From assembly GCA_000727475.1 (NCBI GenBank), contig KL647309.1, positions 1,185,820 through 1,249,819 on the forward strand: 64,000 nucleotides of DNA. The letters are read 5' to 3'. The notes under the pieces are model-generated. The model searched no databases and was not told the origin of the DNA. It saw only the letters and a list, made by a program, of their open reading frames with translations. Numbering within the stretch: position 1 is the stretch's first letter; every line of letters starts with the position of its first letter. Both the position numbers and the translations under genes were made by a program. Origin of the DNA: Sarcocystis neurona (Eukaryota; Apicomplexa; Conoidasida; Eucoccidiorida; Sarcocystidae). Shown here piece by piece: positions 21,298-34,386 of the stretch.

Positions 21298-24200
21298 ATG
21301 ACACGACGGCGCCGCAAGTCTGGGGCCTCCGTGCCTTTTCCGTTTCCTCCTCCTGCTGCTTCTGGCTCGCCTTCTTCTTCTTCTTCTTCGTCGCGTCTGA
21401 GCTCGACTATTTCTTCCCGAGCAGCTGCCGGTGCACGGCCACCCCCGGGCATATCGGAGTTCCCATCTGCTGCATCCGTTGCGCCTTCGACTACTGTCGC
21501 TTCTTCTTCTGCTGCTTCTGCATCTGCTACTCCTGGCGTCTCAGCGGGGCGGGGAGGGAGCGGTGCGTCGGAGAGGACGTCTGCGGTGCAGTCTCGAGGG
21601 GAGGAGCGGGCTGCGGCGGTTTTTTTGCCGGGAGATCCGCTGCTGCCGCTGCTGCTGGGGGAGTCTGAGGCAGGCGGGAAAGGGGAAGGCGACGCGTCAG
21701 CAGCAGTGCGACGTCTGGCGCAGCTGGTGCAGCAGTACGACGCGGAGAGCGCCGCAGTGGCTGCAGCAACAGAAGCCGCGGCTGCAGCTGCAGAGACACG
21801 CGCTTCCTCCTCTTCCTGCTGCTCCTCGTCCCGCACTGCTGCGGCTGCGTCGACGGTCGCCGGCTTCAACAGCTGCACCCGGCCTAGTCCCTGCGCCCAG
21901 GTTGCATGCGTCTTCACAGAGAAATTCCCTGTCTTCCCCTATCCTCCTGCCTACATCTCTTGCTGTATGCACCGCTACGAGCCTCTTGAAGGCGACGTCG
22001 TTCTTGGCCTCGTCAACGGCAAAATCGGCGGAGAATTCTACACCGTACGTCGCTGCCGTCCCTTGCCGCGCCGCCTTTCCTCCCTATATTCCGTCTCCAC
22101 TTCCGTCTCCCCCATACGGATATTTACACACGTATATATGTATGGGAATGTATATATATATGGCGTACGCATGCGTCCATACGCCAGTGCGTGTATGTGT
22201 GCGTACTCTGGGGAAGCTCATATACACGTACAGACGTGGGGGAAGCCGTATCCTAAGAGGCCGCATGCGTACGTTTCCGTGCATGCATATACTCACACAC
22301 ACTTACACAGATATACACGTCTCTCTCTATGTCACCCTCTCTATATATGTACGTATAGATACACCTGTGTACCTTATGTGTATGTACGAATGCATGTGTA
22401 CCTGTCTACCTGTCAATATATCTATCAATCTCTCTATCTATATATACGTATGTACACACACACACACAGACACATACACAGACACGCTTACACAGATATA
22501 TGCATCTGCATATATGTACATATATGTATATGTGTCGTTGTATTTGTAGGCGTGTAGCTGCCCACGTGTATGCGTCGCAGTAGGTGTACGTATGCATATA
22601 TATAGAGAGAGACAGAGAAGCACATATATGTGGCTATTCGTATGTATTAGAGGTGCCTGTGTAGGCTGCCAGGGAAGTCTCCGTGCTTCTTCAGTAATTG
22701 CCGGTGTACGTGTCCACACAGCAGTGTGTACGTGTATTTCTATCGCTTGACACGCCGTGGTCGACTTCTTGCTGGAAGATTTGCTGCGGCTTCCCCGCTG
22801 CTGCAGGGCTGCTGCCGACCTCCTCCTCCTCCTGCCTCGCGCCCCAGCGTCAGCCCGCGTCGGGCCGTTCGTCGTTACGCAGAGTCTGTGCAGGCGGTAT
22901 ATTACATCCGTGTGCATACGAACATGCGTGACTCTCTATCATATATATATATATGTGGTTCCTATGTATGTGTATGCGTACACGTATATATATATGTGGC
23001 CACCGCGTCAGGCTGTTGATGTGGATAGTCTCCAGGAATGCAGTACGCAGTGTACACACAGATGTGGTTACGTACTGAGGATGAATGTAGTTGCTGTATG
23101 TGTAGCGAATATACATATATATATAGATATATGTATATTTATATGCATTTGTATATATGTGGAGCTGTGTATTATGGCCGGATGTGAAGCAGGGGTGTAC
23201 GTCGACTCTTGGTACTGACGTCGGTATGTCTGGGGGAGTACTTGAAGAGTAGCACGTCTTTGCGCGGGTGGGTGGAGAAATTTTTTGTAGATGGCGGCCC
23301 TGCGTGAGAGTGGCCGGCTGCGCACTTGTGCGTGGGGGAAAGTCTGTGTAAAGCCTGGAGGAGAGACGGAGACATAGAGACACCTGGCTGCCAGTGTCCA
23401 CACTGCATGCGTCCACAGGAGCCCTTTGCGTCGTCTCTCTCCGGAGAGAGGAGCTGCGCGTGTTAACGACTCTCTCTGTATGCCTCTCACTGGCATTCGA
23501 ACGTGTTTCTGGCTTTCTGTACACACACGTACATATGCGGTATCTGCGCTAGTGTTGCTCTTTGCTGCTGCTGCTGCTTCATCCGCTGTTTTTTCATCGT
23601 CTGCATGTTGCTGTCGCTGCTCGTTGTCGCTTCTGCTGCGTTTGCTGCGGCGCTGCTGATCCTCCGGCGGGGGCGTTTCTGCGTCACTCCGTCTACTGCC
23701 TGCTGCTGCTGCTGATGGTTGCTGGCGTCCTGGCTTCTGCGCCTGTTGCTGTTGCCGTGGTGGTTGCTGGAGTAGTGACTTGTGCTCCTGTTGCCGCCGC
23801 TGTGGTGCTTGTTGCTGTCGCCTCTACTGCGGTTGCTGCCGCCTCCACTGCTGTTGCTGCCCGGGGTGCTTGCTAGCGTCCTGGCTTCTGCTGCTGCCGG
23901 TAGTTGCTGGCGTCCTGCCTTCTGCTGCTGTTGCCGCTTGCTTAGGTGAGCGTACGGGGCCGTATGGACGCACTGCTTCCTCAAATTTCCGGTTTTGAAG
24001 GGGCAACCAAGCAGCACCGGCCTCGGCTGCGAAGCGGGAGCGTTGTGCTGTGCCGCGTCGAGCGAGCCGCAGCAGCAGCAGCAGCTCAGCTCACGTGCGT
24101 TGACGTGAACTGCAAGAAGGCGTGGCACTCGCTTGAGAAAACGTTCGGAGAGCTGCAGGGGGGCTGCCTGTTGGACGTACCTCCTCCGCTGGCGATCAGG

Positions 24201-25791
24201 TAACCTGCACAAGTAACACGTTACCTGCCTTTGCCCGCACAAATTGCTGCAAAGTGCTGCGGCGCACCGGACGGGTCACGAAGGCGCATGCACCGGCGCA
24301 TGCAAAAAATTTGCGGGCACAGTAGAAAAAAACGCATGTGCATGCAGCTGCATCGGAGGGCTCGGAGGGGGTCGGGCAAGAAGCCCTGCGCGCGTTCAAA
24401 GTGGTGCATGCGCGCGCGCGCTGCGGCGACTTGGTGAGATGCATGCGGGAAAAGTAGGAGAAAAAGACGTCCACGCGGGAAGGTTTGCAACCGTCTCACG
24501 CGTCACTTTTTGAACCTTTGCTTAGTGCTCACCATCTCGCAGGCTGGTGTGAGTTCTACGCACCCGCCCTTGGCATTTTTTGCAGGCGAAAAAGAAGCCA
24601 CTCTTCAAAGTGTCTTTGTCCTCTCCACTTTTACGACTATTTTACTTCGCATTCACATCACTTTCATGAGTATTCGTTTCCCGTGCTTTTCTGTGCGGCC
24701 CTCGGGTGTCTCACGCCACTCACGTCTGCGAGAACCCTCGACGAAGTCCCACCGCGACCAACTGCCCGTGCCTCTGTCGCCGCTGCCTTCGTTATTTTCT
24801 CTCTACTACAAGAATGGCACTTTCCTTCTTTGGGTACAACGACTGGCTCTATACTCTCCCTGCTACGGCGCAGCAGGAGCCTTGCTGCTGCTGCGACAAC
24901 TCTGTTTCTAGGAGAGCTCGACTCACTTCGGAAGCGCAGTTTTCAGCCACAAGGGGCATCGCGCCGTCTCGCCAAGTCACGGATATGTCTGTTGTTTGTT
25001 GCTCTTGCTGCTTCTATCTCTTTCCGTTTTCCTCTACTGCGATTCATGCGGCGGGTGAGAGAAAGCGACAGAAACCACCTTCTTTGTTTTTACGTCGTGC
25101 CTTCTCCTCGTGCACTGCGTCTGCCGCGCTTAGTCGGATGGAGGCCAGTAGTCGGAGTAGCATTACTTGTATGACGATTCGCATAAGTAGTGGAGAGTGT
25201 GACTGCTGTGCGGTAATAGAGTAGTAATAATATGACAAGGAAGGGGAATGATGGCAGTAGGAGTTCGCGGCGTCGCACTGGGCGCCTCGGTAATAGGCAT
25301 CACAAGGAGAAAATTGGCAATATTAGTGTGTCAGTGATTCGCTTCTTGGTGTATTTGGTCTCAAAAAGCTGAGCTTTTGCTGGAGCTGGAAGCAGCTCAC
25401 CACCACACTTTGAAAATTCAGCTGCTGCGCTGCTTTTGCTGAAGCCAAGTCGTGCGCTATGCGGCTCTGCCCTGCCCCCGTCTGCTGCTGCTGTTGTTGT
25501 GGCGGGCAAAATGCTGCTGCAGATGCCGGTGCTGCACTTTTTCTGAATGATTCTGTGGACACCTGCAGCCTGATGGCGCCGCACTGCTTTGTGCTAGGTG
25601 CTCTGGGAGAGCAGATGAAGTTTGAACTGGCCACTGCTTCGAACGGAAGAATATGGGTGAAAGCTCATGCGGCAGGAGACACGGTCTTGATTGCCAACGT
25701 GTTGCTGGCCTCCTACGGCAAAGAGCCTCATGTAATTCAGGCTATTGTCAATGCTTTACTCAGCAGACGCCGCGAGAAAAGAAAACGCTAA
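21298..25791 (+). CDS. RRP40: Exosome complex component RRP40 (EXOSC3)
   Basis: Three + exons. Exon 21298-22044 starts ATG, has about 100 Ser/Ala/Pro-rich residues, then FLPGD (residues 109-113, the N-terminal motif of exosome cap subunits), a polyalanine insert, and YEPLEGDVVLGLVNGKIGGE starting at residue 227 (S1-like start), ending ACC|GTACGT. Exon 23946-24199 follows GCTTAG and gives MDALLPQISGFEGATKQHRP and LTCVDVNCKKAW. Exon 25569-25791 follows CCTGCAG and gives LMAPHCFVLGALGEQMKFEL, then ASNGRIWVKAHAAGDTVLIA (KH region), ending in TAA. Phases 0 and 2 match at both joins. RRP40 is an RNA-binding cap subunit of the nuclear and cytoplasmic 3'-5' RNA exosome. The total is about 407 residues against about 240-275 in yeast and human; the excess is low-complexity N-terminal sequence. 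The KH GxNG motif reads ASNG here. Confidence 0.88.
22045..23945. repeat. RRP40 intron 1: TA/TG microsatellites then CTG tract
   Basis: This 1901-base intron runs from GTACGT to GCTTAG. The first two thirds (about 22080-23170) is TA/TG/CA microsatellite. A short CTG/CCT patch lies at 22770-22835. From about 23555 to the acceptor the sense strand is CTG-rich with many diverged units. Tyr/Ile and Cys/Leu open frames here are repeat artefacts. Confidence 0.75.
24200..25568. other. RRP40 intron 2 with GCATGC cluster
   Basis: This 1369-base intron runs from GTAACC to CCTGCAG. Bases 24284-24446 contain five GCATGC or near-identical palindromic cores in about 160 bases, some joined to GCGCGC runs. 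The middle is ordinary sequence with small open frames. CTG units reappear at 24885-24895 and 25478-25525, ahead of the acceptor. Confidence 0.6.
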
Positions 25792-27040
25792 GTCCTTTCA
25801 TTAAGTGTTCTTTTCTTGATATCCACGTATATATATATACATACATATATATATATATATATATATGCTTCTACATGTGACCCTGCGTCTGTAGGTGTGA
25901 AAGTATGTAAGCATATATTTTTACATAGTTGTATGCACGTGTGTCTTAATCGATATATAGACACATTCATAGTCGAGCGGCCACGTGTGAAGGTCGTTAA
26001 ATCAAGGTCTCCATTTATACTTGGCCATATGTACATGCGCATTTATTCCGCCCAGTGCAGCTGGTGCTACAGCAGCAGGAGAATGAACAGCACCGCGCGC
26101 AGTGTATTTTTATATTTGGACATTTACAACGGGTTGCGCATGCCTCGTTCGACAATATAGATGTATAGGCAGTGCGGACACAAGAGGAAGGTCGCTCTCC
26201 CTGCCTTTGTACTCGTCCTCGTGATGGCCCAATGTAGGATTACAGCACGGAATATATATATATATATATATACATGCACACATACGTATACACAGCGATC
26301 TGTGGATTCCTACACAGATCGCTACACATATATATGTATATATATATGTATATATATACGCTCGTGATCGTGAGTTCTTTGTGAGTATGGACCTCGGCGA
26401 TCGCTTCTTATTTTTAAAAGGAGGGAGACAACAATTCGTGTACTGTGTCGCCCACTAGCCGCGCGTGGCGACCCGTCTTGTGCGGGTTCGATCAGATGAT
26501 ACTTCTCCAGTTCGCGGAACCGGGATGGGGAGGAGTGAAGCGGGCAGTCCGTAAGCGTGGATGTGTGTATGTGTGGAACGCGTGCACACTACAGGTATAT
26601 ATGTACATCTCAATCTACGTAATTAAACATATATATATATATATATATGTATATGTTGGTGTATAATGCGTGCCGTAAAGAGCGGGGCAGCAACTGCGTG
26701 TCAGCTTCTCCATCCGAAGGAGATTCGGTCATGCTGCAGAGAAGTGTATAGACACGACTACGCGCAGTGGCTTCGAAAAGGCACCTCTCAAACTGTCAAA
26801 CAAGTGTGTGTACGCCCGTGTTGTGTATGCACGTATTACGTTCGGACGTAGCGCTCACGCGTGCACTTTTGCAGCGACGGAGATGTCTACGAAACGAATC
26901 TGCGCGCACGTGGGTTGTGAAAGACGACGGGGACGACGGGGTCCACGACAGTGTGAGCGGCTGCGCAGCTGCGGCTGTACGGCCACTTGAGATGTTTTTC
27001 CGCTGCTGCTTCGTCGGTGCTGCTGCCACTCTTTCTTCTG
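25792..27040. repeat. TA microsatellites downstream of RRP40
   Basis: Long TA runs with TATG/CATA variants occur at about 25827-25867, 26250-26275, 26325-26360 and 26625-26660, separated by ordinary sequence. The 3' UTR of RRP40 must lie at the start. Short open frames around 26445-26990 have no recognisable motif and I do not call a gene. Confidence 0.5.
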
Positions 27041-27140
27041 CCCTCGCCACTGTGCGCGGCTTCGTTTTTCTCTTCTTTTTCTTGCTGCTGCCCTCGCCAC
27101 TGTGCGCGGCTTCGTTTTTCTCTTCTTTTTCTTGCTGCTG
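27041..27140. repeat. Exact 50-bp tandem duplication
   Basis: Bases 27041-27090 (starting CCCTCGCCACTGTGCGCGGC, ending CTTGCTGCTG) are repeated base for base at 27091-27140. Fifty is not a multiple of three, so any protein crossing it shifts frame. The perfect match implies a recent duplication or an assembly error. Confidence 0.9.
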
Positions 27141-28671
27141 CTGCTGCACCTCGTACTAAAGTGATCTTCTGCCTTGCAAATGGCGACAAACCTGAGAAGG
27201 CCACGTGCCAGCCAGAGAGATGCGGTGCAAACACGAGTCGCGGTGTTGGCATAACGTCCGTTCGAGAGACACGTCGCGCGCAGCCTCCTCTTCAACAGCA
27301 GCGCCTCCCCGTGCAGCCCGTTTATCACCTTTGTGTCTAAACGCATGTAGAGTGAAACACGATTTCCCCACAGGAGTGTGTATAGCGTGTACCGTCTCGT
27401 GTACAGAGAGAGATACATGCGTGGTGCGGTACAGCATGTACGCGGAAAGCGATGTGCTGCGAGTCGCACCGGGAAGTAGAGACGCGCAAGAAACTCACGG
27501 CAGCGGCTCCCCAGGACGCCACGTAGCTCTTTACTGCGAAAGTGCTCGAGTTGCCGTGCAGAAAACAGATGCTTCACTGAGAGAGCTGGTACACACCTAC
27601 GGGTGATACCTATATATATATATGTATATCTATCTATCGACTCATCTGTCTACCTATATGTGTGAACGAGACAGCTGACTGCTGAAGAAGGTAGGAAGGA
27701 AAGTAACTCGCTTCCCGGTTCGAGAAGTTCTCGTCCTTCTACACCTTCATCAAAACTGCTTCCTCGGCTGTTCGGGCGTGCTGTATTAAGCAAGAGTTTC
27801 TTGCGTGCAGCCCGTGGTCGTGAGAAGCAGTACACGCGCGTCTTGCATCGCTTCGAGAGCGAAAACAGGCCTCCTCACTTCTCTCTGCCCACCCACTGAA
27901 TTCTGTTTCTTCCACGACTAATTAAACCAGCGGTGGGGCTCCTCAGCAAAGCTGTGGGGAGAAGAGGAAACTTTCACCTTCCTCTCTTTCGAGTCACAAA
28001 ATACGGAGAAAACATCCATACACGAAGGCCAGACAAAACACCGGACTACATACGACTAAATCCATACATGTACATCTTTGTGAATCATCCTCTGTTACAA
28101 ACTTACACCGCAACGAACAGCCTACTAAAAAAAGTGATCGGCGTAGCGCAGGAGACCTGCACACATCTTTTTCACTCTCATAGAAATGAAAGTTACCTGC
28201 CCACACCTGCTTCCGGTTTCTCCCTCTCTGTCCACCTACATATACACACCTGTTTATGTTTGACCGATGCAGCCCAGCTTCCTCGTACGTATACACACGT
28301 ACACATATATTTACACACGAATACATACATGTATGTCACGTGTGCGCGTTTCTCTCTCTGGTTAATCTTTCCACGTCAGTCAATCCTTATGTGTTCCTTG
28401 CAGCCAGGAATGTCTCGCATTCTAAGTGCTCTCCTCCCACTCGTATGGCCGTGCATCCCTTAAATAGCGTAACATTTCTCTTTCTTACATTTTTATACAC
28501 GTAATGTATTTTCTCTTGCAAAGAACAAGTGGAAGCAGCGTTGCTTTGTTGTGCCCCATATCTCCTTCGTACACACAAAGTCGCCAACACAAGTACATGG
28601 ATACATACGTGTATATGTCCGTATACGTATATAATGACAGGCCGGCATGCGCATATGTGTGGAGACACGTA

Positions 28672-28704
<33 letters not shown>

Positions 28705-29379
28705 CTGTGCATGCACCATTTTGTGCACCTATATAAATACCTACATGCATATAAGGACACATATACACATATAATACATATGTATATGTATGCATATGTA
28801 TGTGTAGTACGTATGCATATGTATACTTATTCTACACGCATGCATATGTAGATACACATATATACACCTTTGATAGAGTTTTCCGGTGCGCTGACCAGGT
28901 TGTCGTTTGCGGACCGCAGGAGTCTCGGTCGGTTTCGTTTTTTGGCGCCACGTAACTGCTGAACTTCTCGTCTGCTTTTTCACTTTAAAGAAATGCAACA
29001 TACGCTGTAGAAAGAGTAAGAATATAGCCCGCCTGTGCCACACCGGGACAAGCTGAGGGACTGCTGAGGCCGAAAGGAAACGCGTATAGAAAGTCTCCTG
29101 GAGATGGCCACGACTCTTTAACATTCCACGACACCCTAACACACACGCGTGCGCCACTTCTGCGCCTCAGAAAGAGAAACACATATCCATATACATATAT
29201 ATGCATGCATATACACAGTCACGTATGTACACACATACCCTTCCATAGGTATATGCGTGTCCAAATTTACACATACTGGATACACGTACACAAACACATA
29301 TATCCTGATGGCCGTATCTGCTTATATAAATACGCACAGACGTGCAGACGTAGGCAGAAACGAAGTTTTCGTTGTCGCC
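27141..29379. other. Unresolved stretch with open frames on both strands
   Basis: Both strands have coding-like frames at 27180-27606, for example + HVALYCESARVAVQKTDAS and - REFLARLYFPVRLAAHRFPR. I cannot choose between them. A CA dinucleotide run lies at about 28672-28702. TA/CA-rich sequence occupies 28590-28870 and 29180-29310. No family, RNA gene or clear splice structure was found. Confidence 0.3.
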
Positions 29380-29862
29380 TGTTAAAAGGCGCCGACCGCG
29401 CGGGAGAGTCCGAACTCCTTCGTTTGAGCCTCCTGCTTCGCTACGCGGCGTCTACAAAGAAATCAGCAGAGAACAGAAAACACGAAGAAGAGACTGAGAA
29501 GACGAAGACGAAACGGAGAGAAAAGGACGAAGAAAGGGACGACCCACAACAAGAAGAGAAGAACAGCAAGAAGAGGAGAAGCCGGAACAGGAAAGGACAA
29601 AGAACGGCAGAGAGAACAGAGAGTAAGGGAACACAAGAAGTGAAAAAGAAAAGGGACGGAAGAGGACAGGAGAACAGCGGCGAAAAGGGACAAAAAAGAA
29701 GCGGAAGCATCAAACGAGGAAGACACGAAGCCGGCGAACAGACACCCCACGACGCGCGCGTTCTGCACAACTTCGAGGGAGGAGAAGAAGTCCTGCAGCT
29801 CCCCACCGACGAAACTCAATTAGTTTCCTCGGGTTTAAGTGTGTCACCTACGCAGCTTTGAA
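29380..29862 (+). CDS. Lys/Glu-rich exon candidate, unrecognised
   Basis: A + frame encodes a strongly charged stretch (repeated KKR, EKT and RRE pieces, about residues 30-120) followed by a mixed end (VLHNFEGGEEVLQLPTDETQ) and a stop at about 29862. The complement is Leu/Ser/Phe-rich and less protein-like. Charged coiled or disordered regions of this kind occur in many nuclear and RNA-binding proteins, but nothing specific is visible. The exon limits are not defined. Confidence 0.35.
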
Positions 29863-29879
29863 GAAGATGCAGGGCGAAA

Positions 29880-30386
29880 TTCTCTCCGAAAAAGTCATAC
29901 ATATATGCACACACACACACACACACACAAACACGCATATAAAATCCCTGTATATGTATATGTGTGTGCGTATGTATGTACGTGTGTATGTATATGTGGC
30001 CCCATCTGTGAGTATATATATATATATATATATGCGTATTCGTGTGGGTGTCTATATGTGAAGATATATGTATATAAATGTATCTACAGATATGTATGTG
30101 TGTGTGAAGATGTATTTACATACTATTAAGTAGGTGCATATATACATATGTATACATACAAAAATACATATATATATATATGTATATATATAGCCATATA
30201 CATATATATATATCTATAGCCGTATGTGTGGCTCTGCACGTATTTACTTACGCTTCTGTGTTTGTCAATACTTTTGTATGTAGTAGTGGCATTATCTATG
30301 TACACGTCTGCAATCATAACCTAACATATTTCACACATCTGTAATAGACATGTACACACGTATACAAATTTACATATATGTATACA

Positions 30387-30424
<38 letters not shown>

Positions 30425-31010
30425 CATATGTGTGTGCAGTACTATACCTTGTGGTATCTCAGTATATCTATGTATAGAGAGTTATATGTGTCCGTGGCTA
30501 CGGGATGTTCCACATATATCCACAGATACACATACATATACACATATATATACACATATATATACACATATATATACACATATATATACACATATATATA
30601 TACATATATATATATATATAAGCCTCTTCTCCCTGTTCAACAAGTACGTATCTAGGCTCCCAGCTGTAGCACACACATACATATGTAATCAGCCTTCGTC
30701 CACACGCACGTGCATATATGTGTATACGTATATCTACTCTCTAATCCTACTGATAGTAATCGATCTACATATATATATATGCACATATATTATTAACGTT
30801 ACTGTGGGTATAATATCTATCTACCTACACATATATATATATGTATCTATACCTCTATGTCTACAACTGTATCCATCTGTCCACGTATATGTATATGTAC
30901 CGTATATACGTACACAAATATATACCTATATATTCACACATGTAGACACATTCATCCACATACACACATATTGATACGGGTGGTCAGATGCAGATTTGCA
31001 AAGCAGATTT
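29880..31010. repeat. TA/TG satellite with 12-bp units
   Basis: Almost continuous TA/CA/TG microsatellite. At about 30539-30612 a 12-base unit, CACATATATATA, repeats about five to six times with few changes. A polypyrimidine tract followed by CAG at 31008-31025 marks a possible + acceptor at the right edge. Tyr/Ile-rich open frames are artefacts. Confidence 0.75.
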
Positions 31011-31507
31011 CTGTTTTTCTTTCAGGCGCCTGTTCACGTCACTTCCACCCTTCTGTACATCTCTCCGTCTCGCTGCGTATCCGTCCCATATCCGTCTAGA
31101 CATTTGCACATATACACATATATATATATACATAATTGTATATATATACAGAGAGACGGAGATAGGACGAGAAATATCACTCACTCACGTGTGCATGCGC
31201 AAATTAAGAAAAGAAGGAGGGGACGGTCCTCGTGAGGAGGTGGCCGTGGCTTTCGAATACTTCTTCTCTGCTGGAGGTTCACCCCTACATACACGTGTCT
31301 CCCTGTTGCTCTCCCTTTTCGATTTCCTTCTACTTCTTCTTCATCTCCCTTTTCTTCTCTGACCCGGCGTGAAACGTCCCCATGCAATACATATATATGT
31401 GTCTGAAGGAGACTTGCCAGCAGTGTTATTCGACTACTTCTCGGTCAGTAGTTAACGGGTGAAGACGCAACATACACTTCTCACAAATGCAGACCGCCTT
31501 GTTGCTT

Positions 31508-33515
31508 CTACATTTCGTCAGCAAGTTCACCAGCCTGTCCTGTTTCTGAACGTGTGCGCACGCCTGAAGTGTTGTCCTTCTCTGTGCCAGCATCTATCCT
31601 CCGTCGTAAGGGAAGTACAGACCTGTAGATGTAAGGCCTCTTGCTTTTATCTTTTTTGTACTGCATGTCTACCCAGAAGGGGTGACGCCTGCTCTGCAGC
31701 CGGTGGGTATGCCGTGCGTAGAGAACTTCGGGAAGAGGAAGTTCCCTGACGAGAGCTGCTTGCTCGTCGACGAAGGGAAACGCGTTTGCTGCCGCTGCTG
31801 CTGCGGCGCCACCGCCTCGCCCTCCGGCTCTGCTGCTGCGCTGCTCCGGGCGGTCCCTCCAGGTGTCGGACGAGCAGATCAGCTCCCACAGACGCCTGAT
31901 TCTGCCGGGGCAGGCGGCCGCGGTAGGCGTCACGTTTGTTGTTGTGGAAAAAAGACAGAAAGGGGAGAACTTAACGGAGGTGAGGCAGAACGGGGAGACG
32001 GAGACGGCGGGGAGGTCGACGACGAGACGGACGAGGAGAAAAGGAGAAAGGAAGAGGAAGAACCGGATAAAGAATAGGGAAGGAGAAGCGGCAGGACAAG
32101 TCAAGAGGTGCTGCTGCAGCAGCAGGAAATGCAGCAGCAGCATGCACACAAGAAGAGGAAGGGACCAGGGGCAGCGGCAGGAGCACGGCGTGGGGAGAAG
32201 GCAAAGCAGCACCAATGCAAGCAGCGACACGCCCACAAGCTGCAGCTCTCTAGCGTCGTCCGCAAAGGAGCCGGCGCAGCAGGACCAGAAGCAGCTACAA
32301 CAGCAGCAACTACCAGGGCAGCAGCCGCAGCAGCAGCCGTCGCGACAGCAGCAGGGGAAGCAGGCGGAGCAGCAACACTTGGCCGAAGAGGCGGAGGTCG
32401 CGGCAATGCGGTGGAAGTAGCAGCAGCAGCAAGGCACGGACAACAGCGGCAGCAAGTGTGAAGCAGCACCAGCTCTCCTCCGTGTTGTCCCAAAAGCCAC
32501 CGCCGGCCTCTCACTGCTCTTCAGTCGCACAGCAGCAGCGGCAGGCGGGATGCTGCCTCTCCAACAGCAGCAGCAGCGCTCAGGAAATGCGGCAGTGGAG
32601 GCATCACATGCAGCAGCAGCAACGACGGAAACGCGTGAGGGCCTGGGGGCACCAGCCACATCGCATTTACCGTCGTATATCCCTTTCTTCCCGTATATAC
32701 ACAGCAACGTCGAGAACTACTACGATACGAATGAATACCACTCTCTCTATATATACACAGGCAACGACGGGGTTCACGGAGAAACTTCAAACAGAAGTAT
32801 CTACAGACACAAGAAAAGCAGCAACGTACTTCCACATATGCACTCCTATTACACGCATGTGAAAAGCACATACACGACTTCACCGACATTTCCTTCTCTT
32901 TCTTTCACTCTCTCTCTGTCTCTATCTATCTATATATATTCACACGTATATACAGTAATATACACATATATGCTTAGATACACATCCACACTTACACATG
33001 TCCGTATACAAATTTATATGTATATGAGTATGTAAGTATATACACCAATGTATGTATATATATACACACACATATGTACGCGCATGTAGTAACATATAGT
33101 TATATACATGCATATACGTACACCCATACTTACACATATCCGTATACGAATATAAATATACACATAGGCTGTTGTAAGTATAAACACATATGTATATATA
33201 TAGATTTATATGTATTTCTTGATAGAGTTACGTAAGTGTATGGAGCAAGTGCGCATGCCTCGCGATATCCGTACCTGCCACGTTGAAGCACTCCCCCAAT
33301 GCCTTCGGGAGTACCCCGGCCCCCTCTCCCCGCGACGACGCTGCTGCTGCCGCTGCTGCCTACTCTGCTGCTGCTGCTGCCTCCCATAACGCTGCGGTAG
33401 ACCTCGAGCAAATGTAGGGGAATAAAACTGTCGCCTTGACTGCTCCTCTTCAACACGTCCTGCAAAATACACGCGCAGCAGCCTCTCCACGAGTGCTTCT
33501 TCGTGACTCACTTCT
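31508..33515 (-). CDS. Unrecognised - strand gene, exon candidates
   Basis: Two - strand stretches look coding. The first, about 33515-33275, encodes HEEALVERLLRVYFAGRVEE then QFYSPTFARGLPQRYG, and ends TGGCAG|GTACGG. The second, about 31900-31508, encodes FPFVDEQAALVRELPLPEVL, HPFWVDMQYKKDKSKRPYIY and a tail ending ELADEM before the stop. Between them are CAG triplets and TA repeats. A + reading of 31861-31980 is also open, so strand is uncertain. No domain recognised. Confidence 0.35.
32100..32640. repeat. CAG-rich tract
   Basis: Dense CAG/CAA triplets on the + strand, with polyQ-, polyA- and Ser-coding frames on + and Cys/Leu frames on -. Runs are short and interrupted rather than perfect. 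It separates the two - strand exon candidates of this region. Confidence 0.7.
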
Positions 33516-34210
33516 CCGCCGTGGGGCCCATGGCGGTGCACAGAAAGAGAGGGGAAGAACAGGATAAATGAACTCGTTGAACGACAGCAGCTCTTACATA
33601 AGAGTACGTACACCCTCAACTATATACACAGAAATATACACATATACGCATATAAACATATATATATATATACAGATACATATATTGATCAAGAGATGAA
33701 GAAATCATCAAATAAACGCGTATTACATACGTGCACGTAGGCTCTCGGATACATGCTTACGCATATATTTACACATATATATGTACATGGATACAGAGAG
33801 AGAAAGAAAGAACTGATCTTATGAGTCAAAGACATATAGGGATATATACCTCGCAGATATAGACGCTTATGCGTATTACACACACTGCACCATACACACA
33901 TGCATACATATATATATATAGACAGCGATTTCTTCGTAGAGAGAGAGAGACAGGGAGGAAAAGGGGCACATCATACGACACAAAGTTATGACGCAGGAAC
34001 ATACATTCTCTCTCATATATACATATATATGCAGACGTCAGCCGTTGAATATACACACATCCGTAGATAGGCATGTACGTACAACCAGCTACCACCTACA
34101 GATATGTACATATATACATATATATAGAGAGACGAGGAGCTACATACATGTTCAGATTTAGTTGTATATAAACAAGACTACTAAGCTTCCACGTATATAT
34201 ATATATATTT
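32900..34210. repeat. TA/CA microsatellite flanking a short unique island
   Basis: TA-rich satellite at 32925-33225 and 33610-34210 flanks the unique island (33240-33600) that holds a - strand exon candidate. Nothing else is supported. Confidence 0.6.
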
Positions 34211-34386
34211 ATATATGTGCATATGTCCTCTTACTTTCTGTGTATATGCATACACATCCACACGCACATGTTTGTACACATGCAAAGCGCAGGAGAAAAG
34301 GGAGGGAAAGGGACAGAAACACGAGCAGAGAGAAAAGGACTACTGAAATAGAGCGACGTAACTCTGGCCATTTCTGCTTCAGGAGA

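Noticed and set aside
26450..26520. GGTTCGATC as a tRNA T-loop
   Set aside because: No matching acceptor stem, D-arm or anticodon arm could be folded around it; no tRNA was found anywhere in the window.
31508..32707. Entire 399-codon - frame as one exon
   Set aside because: The first 250 codons are Cys/Leu/Ala artefacts of CAG and purine-rich DNA; only the last part looks protein-like.
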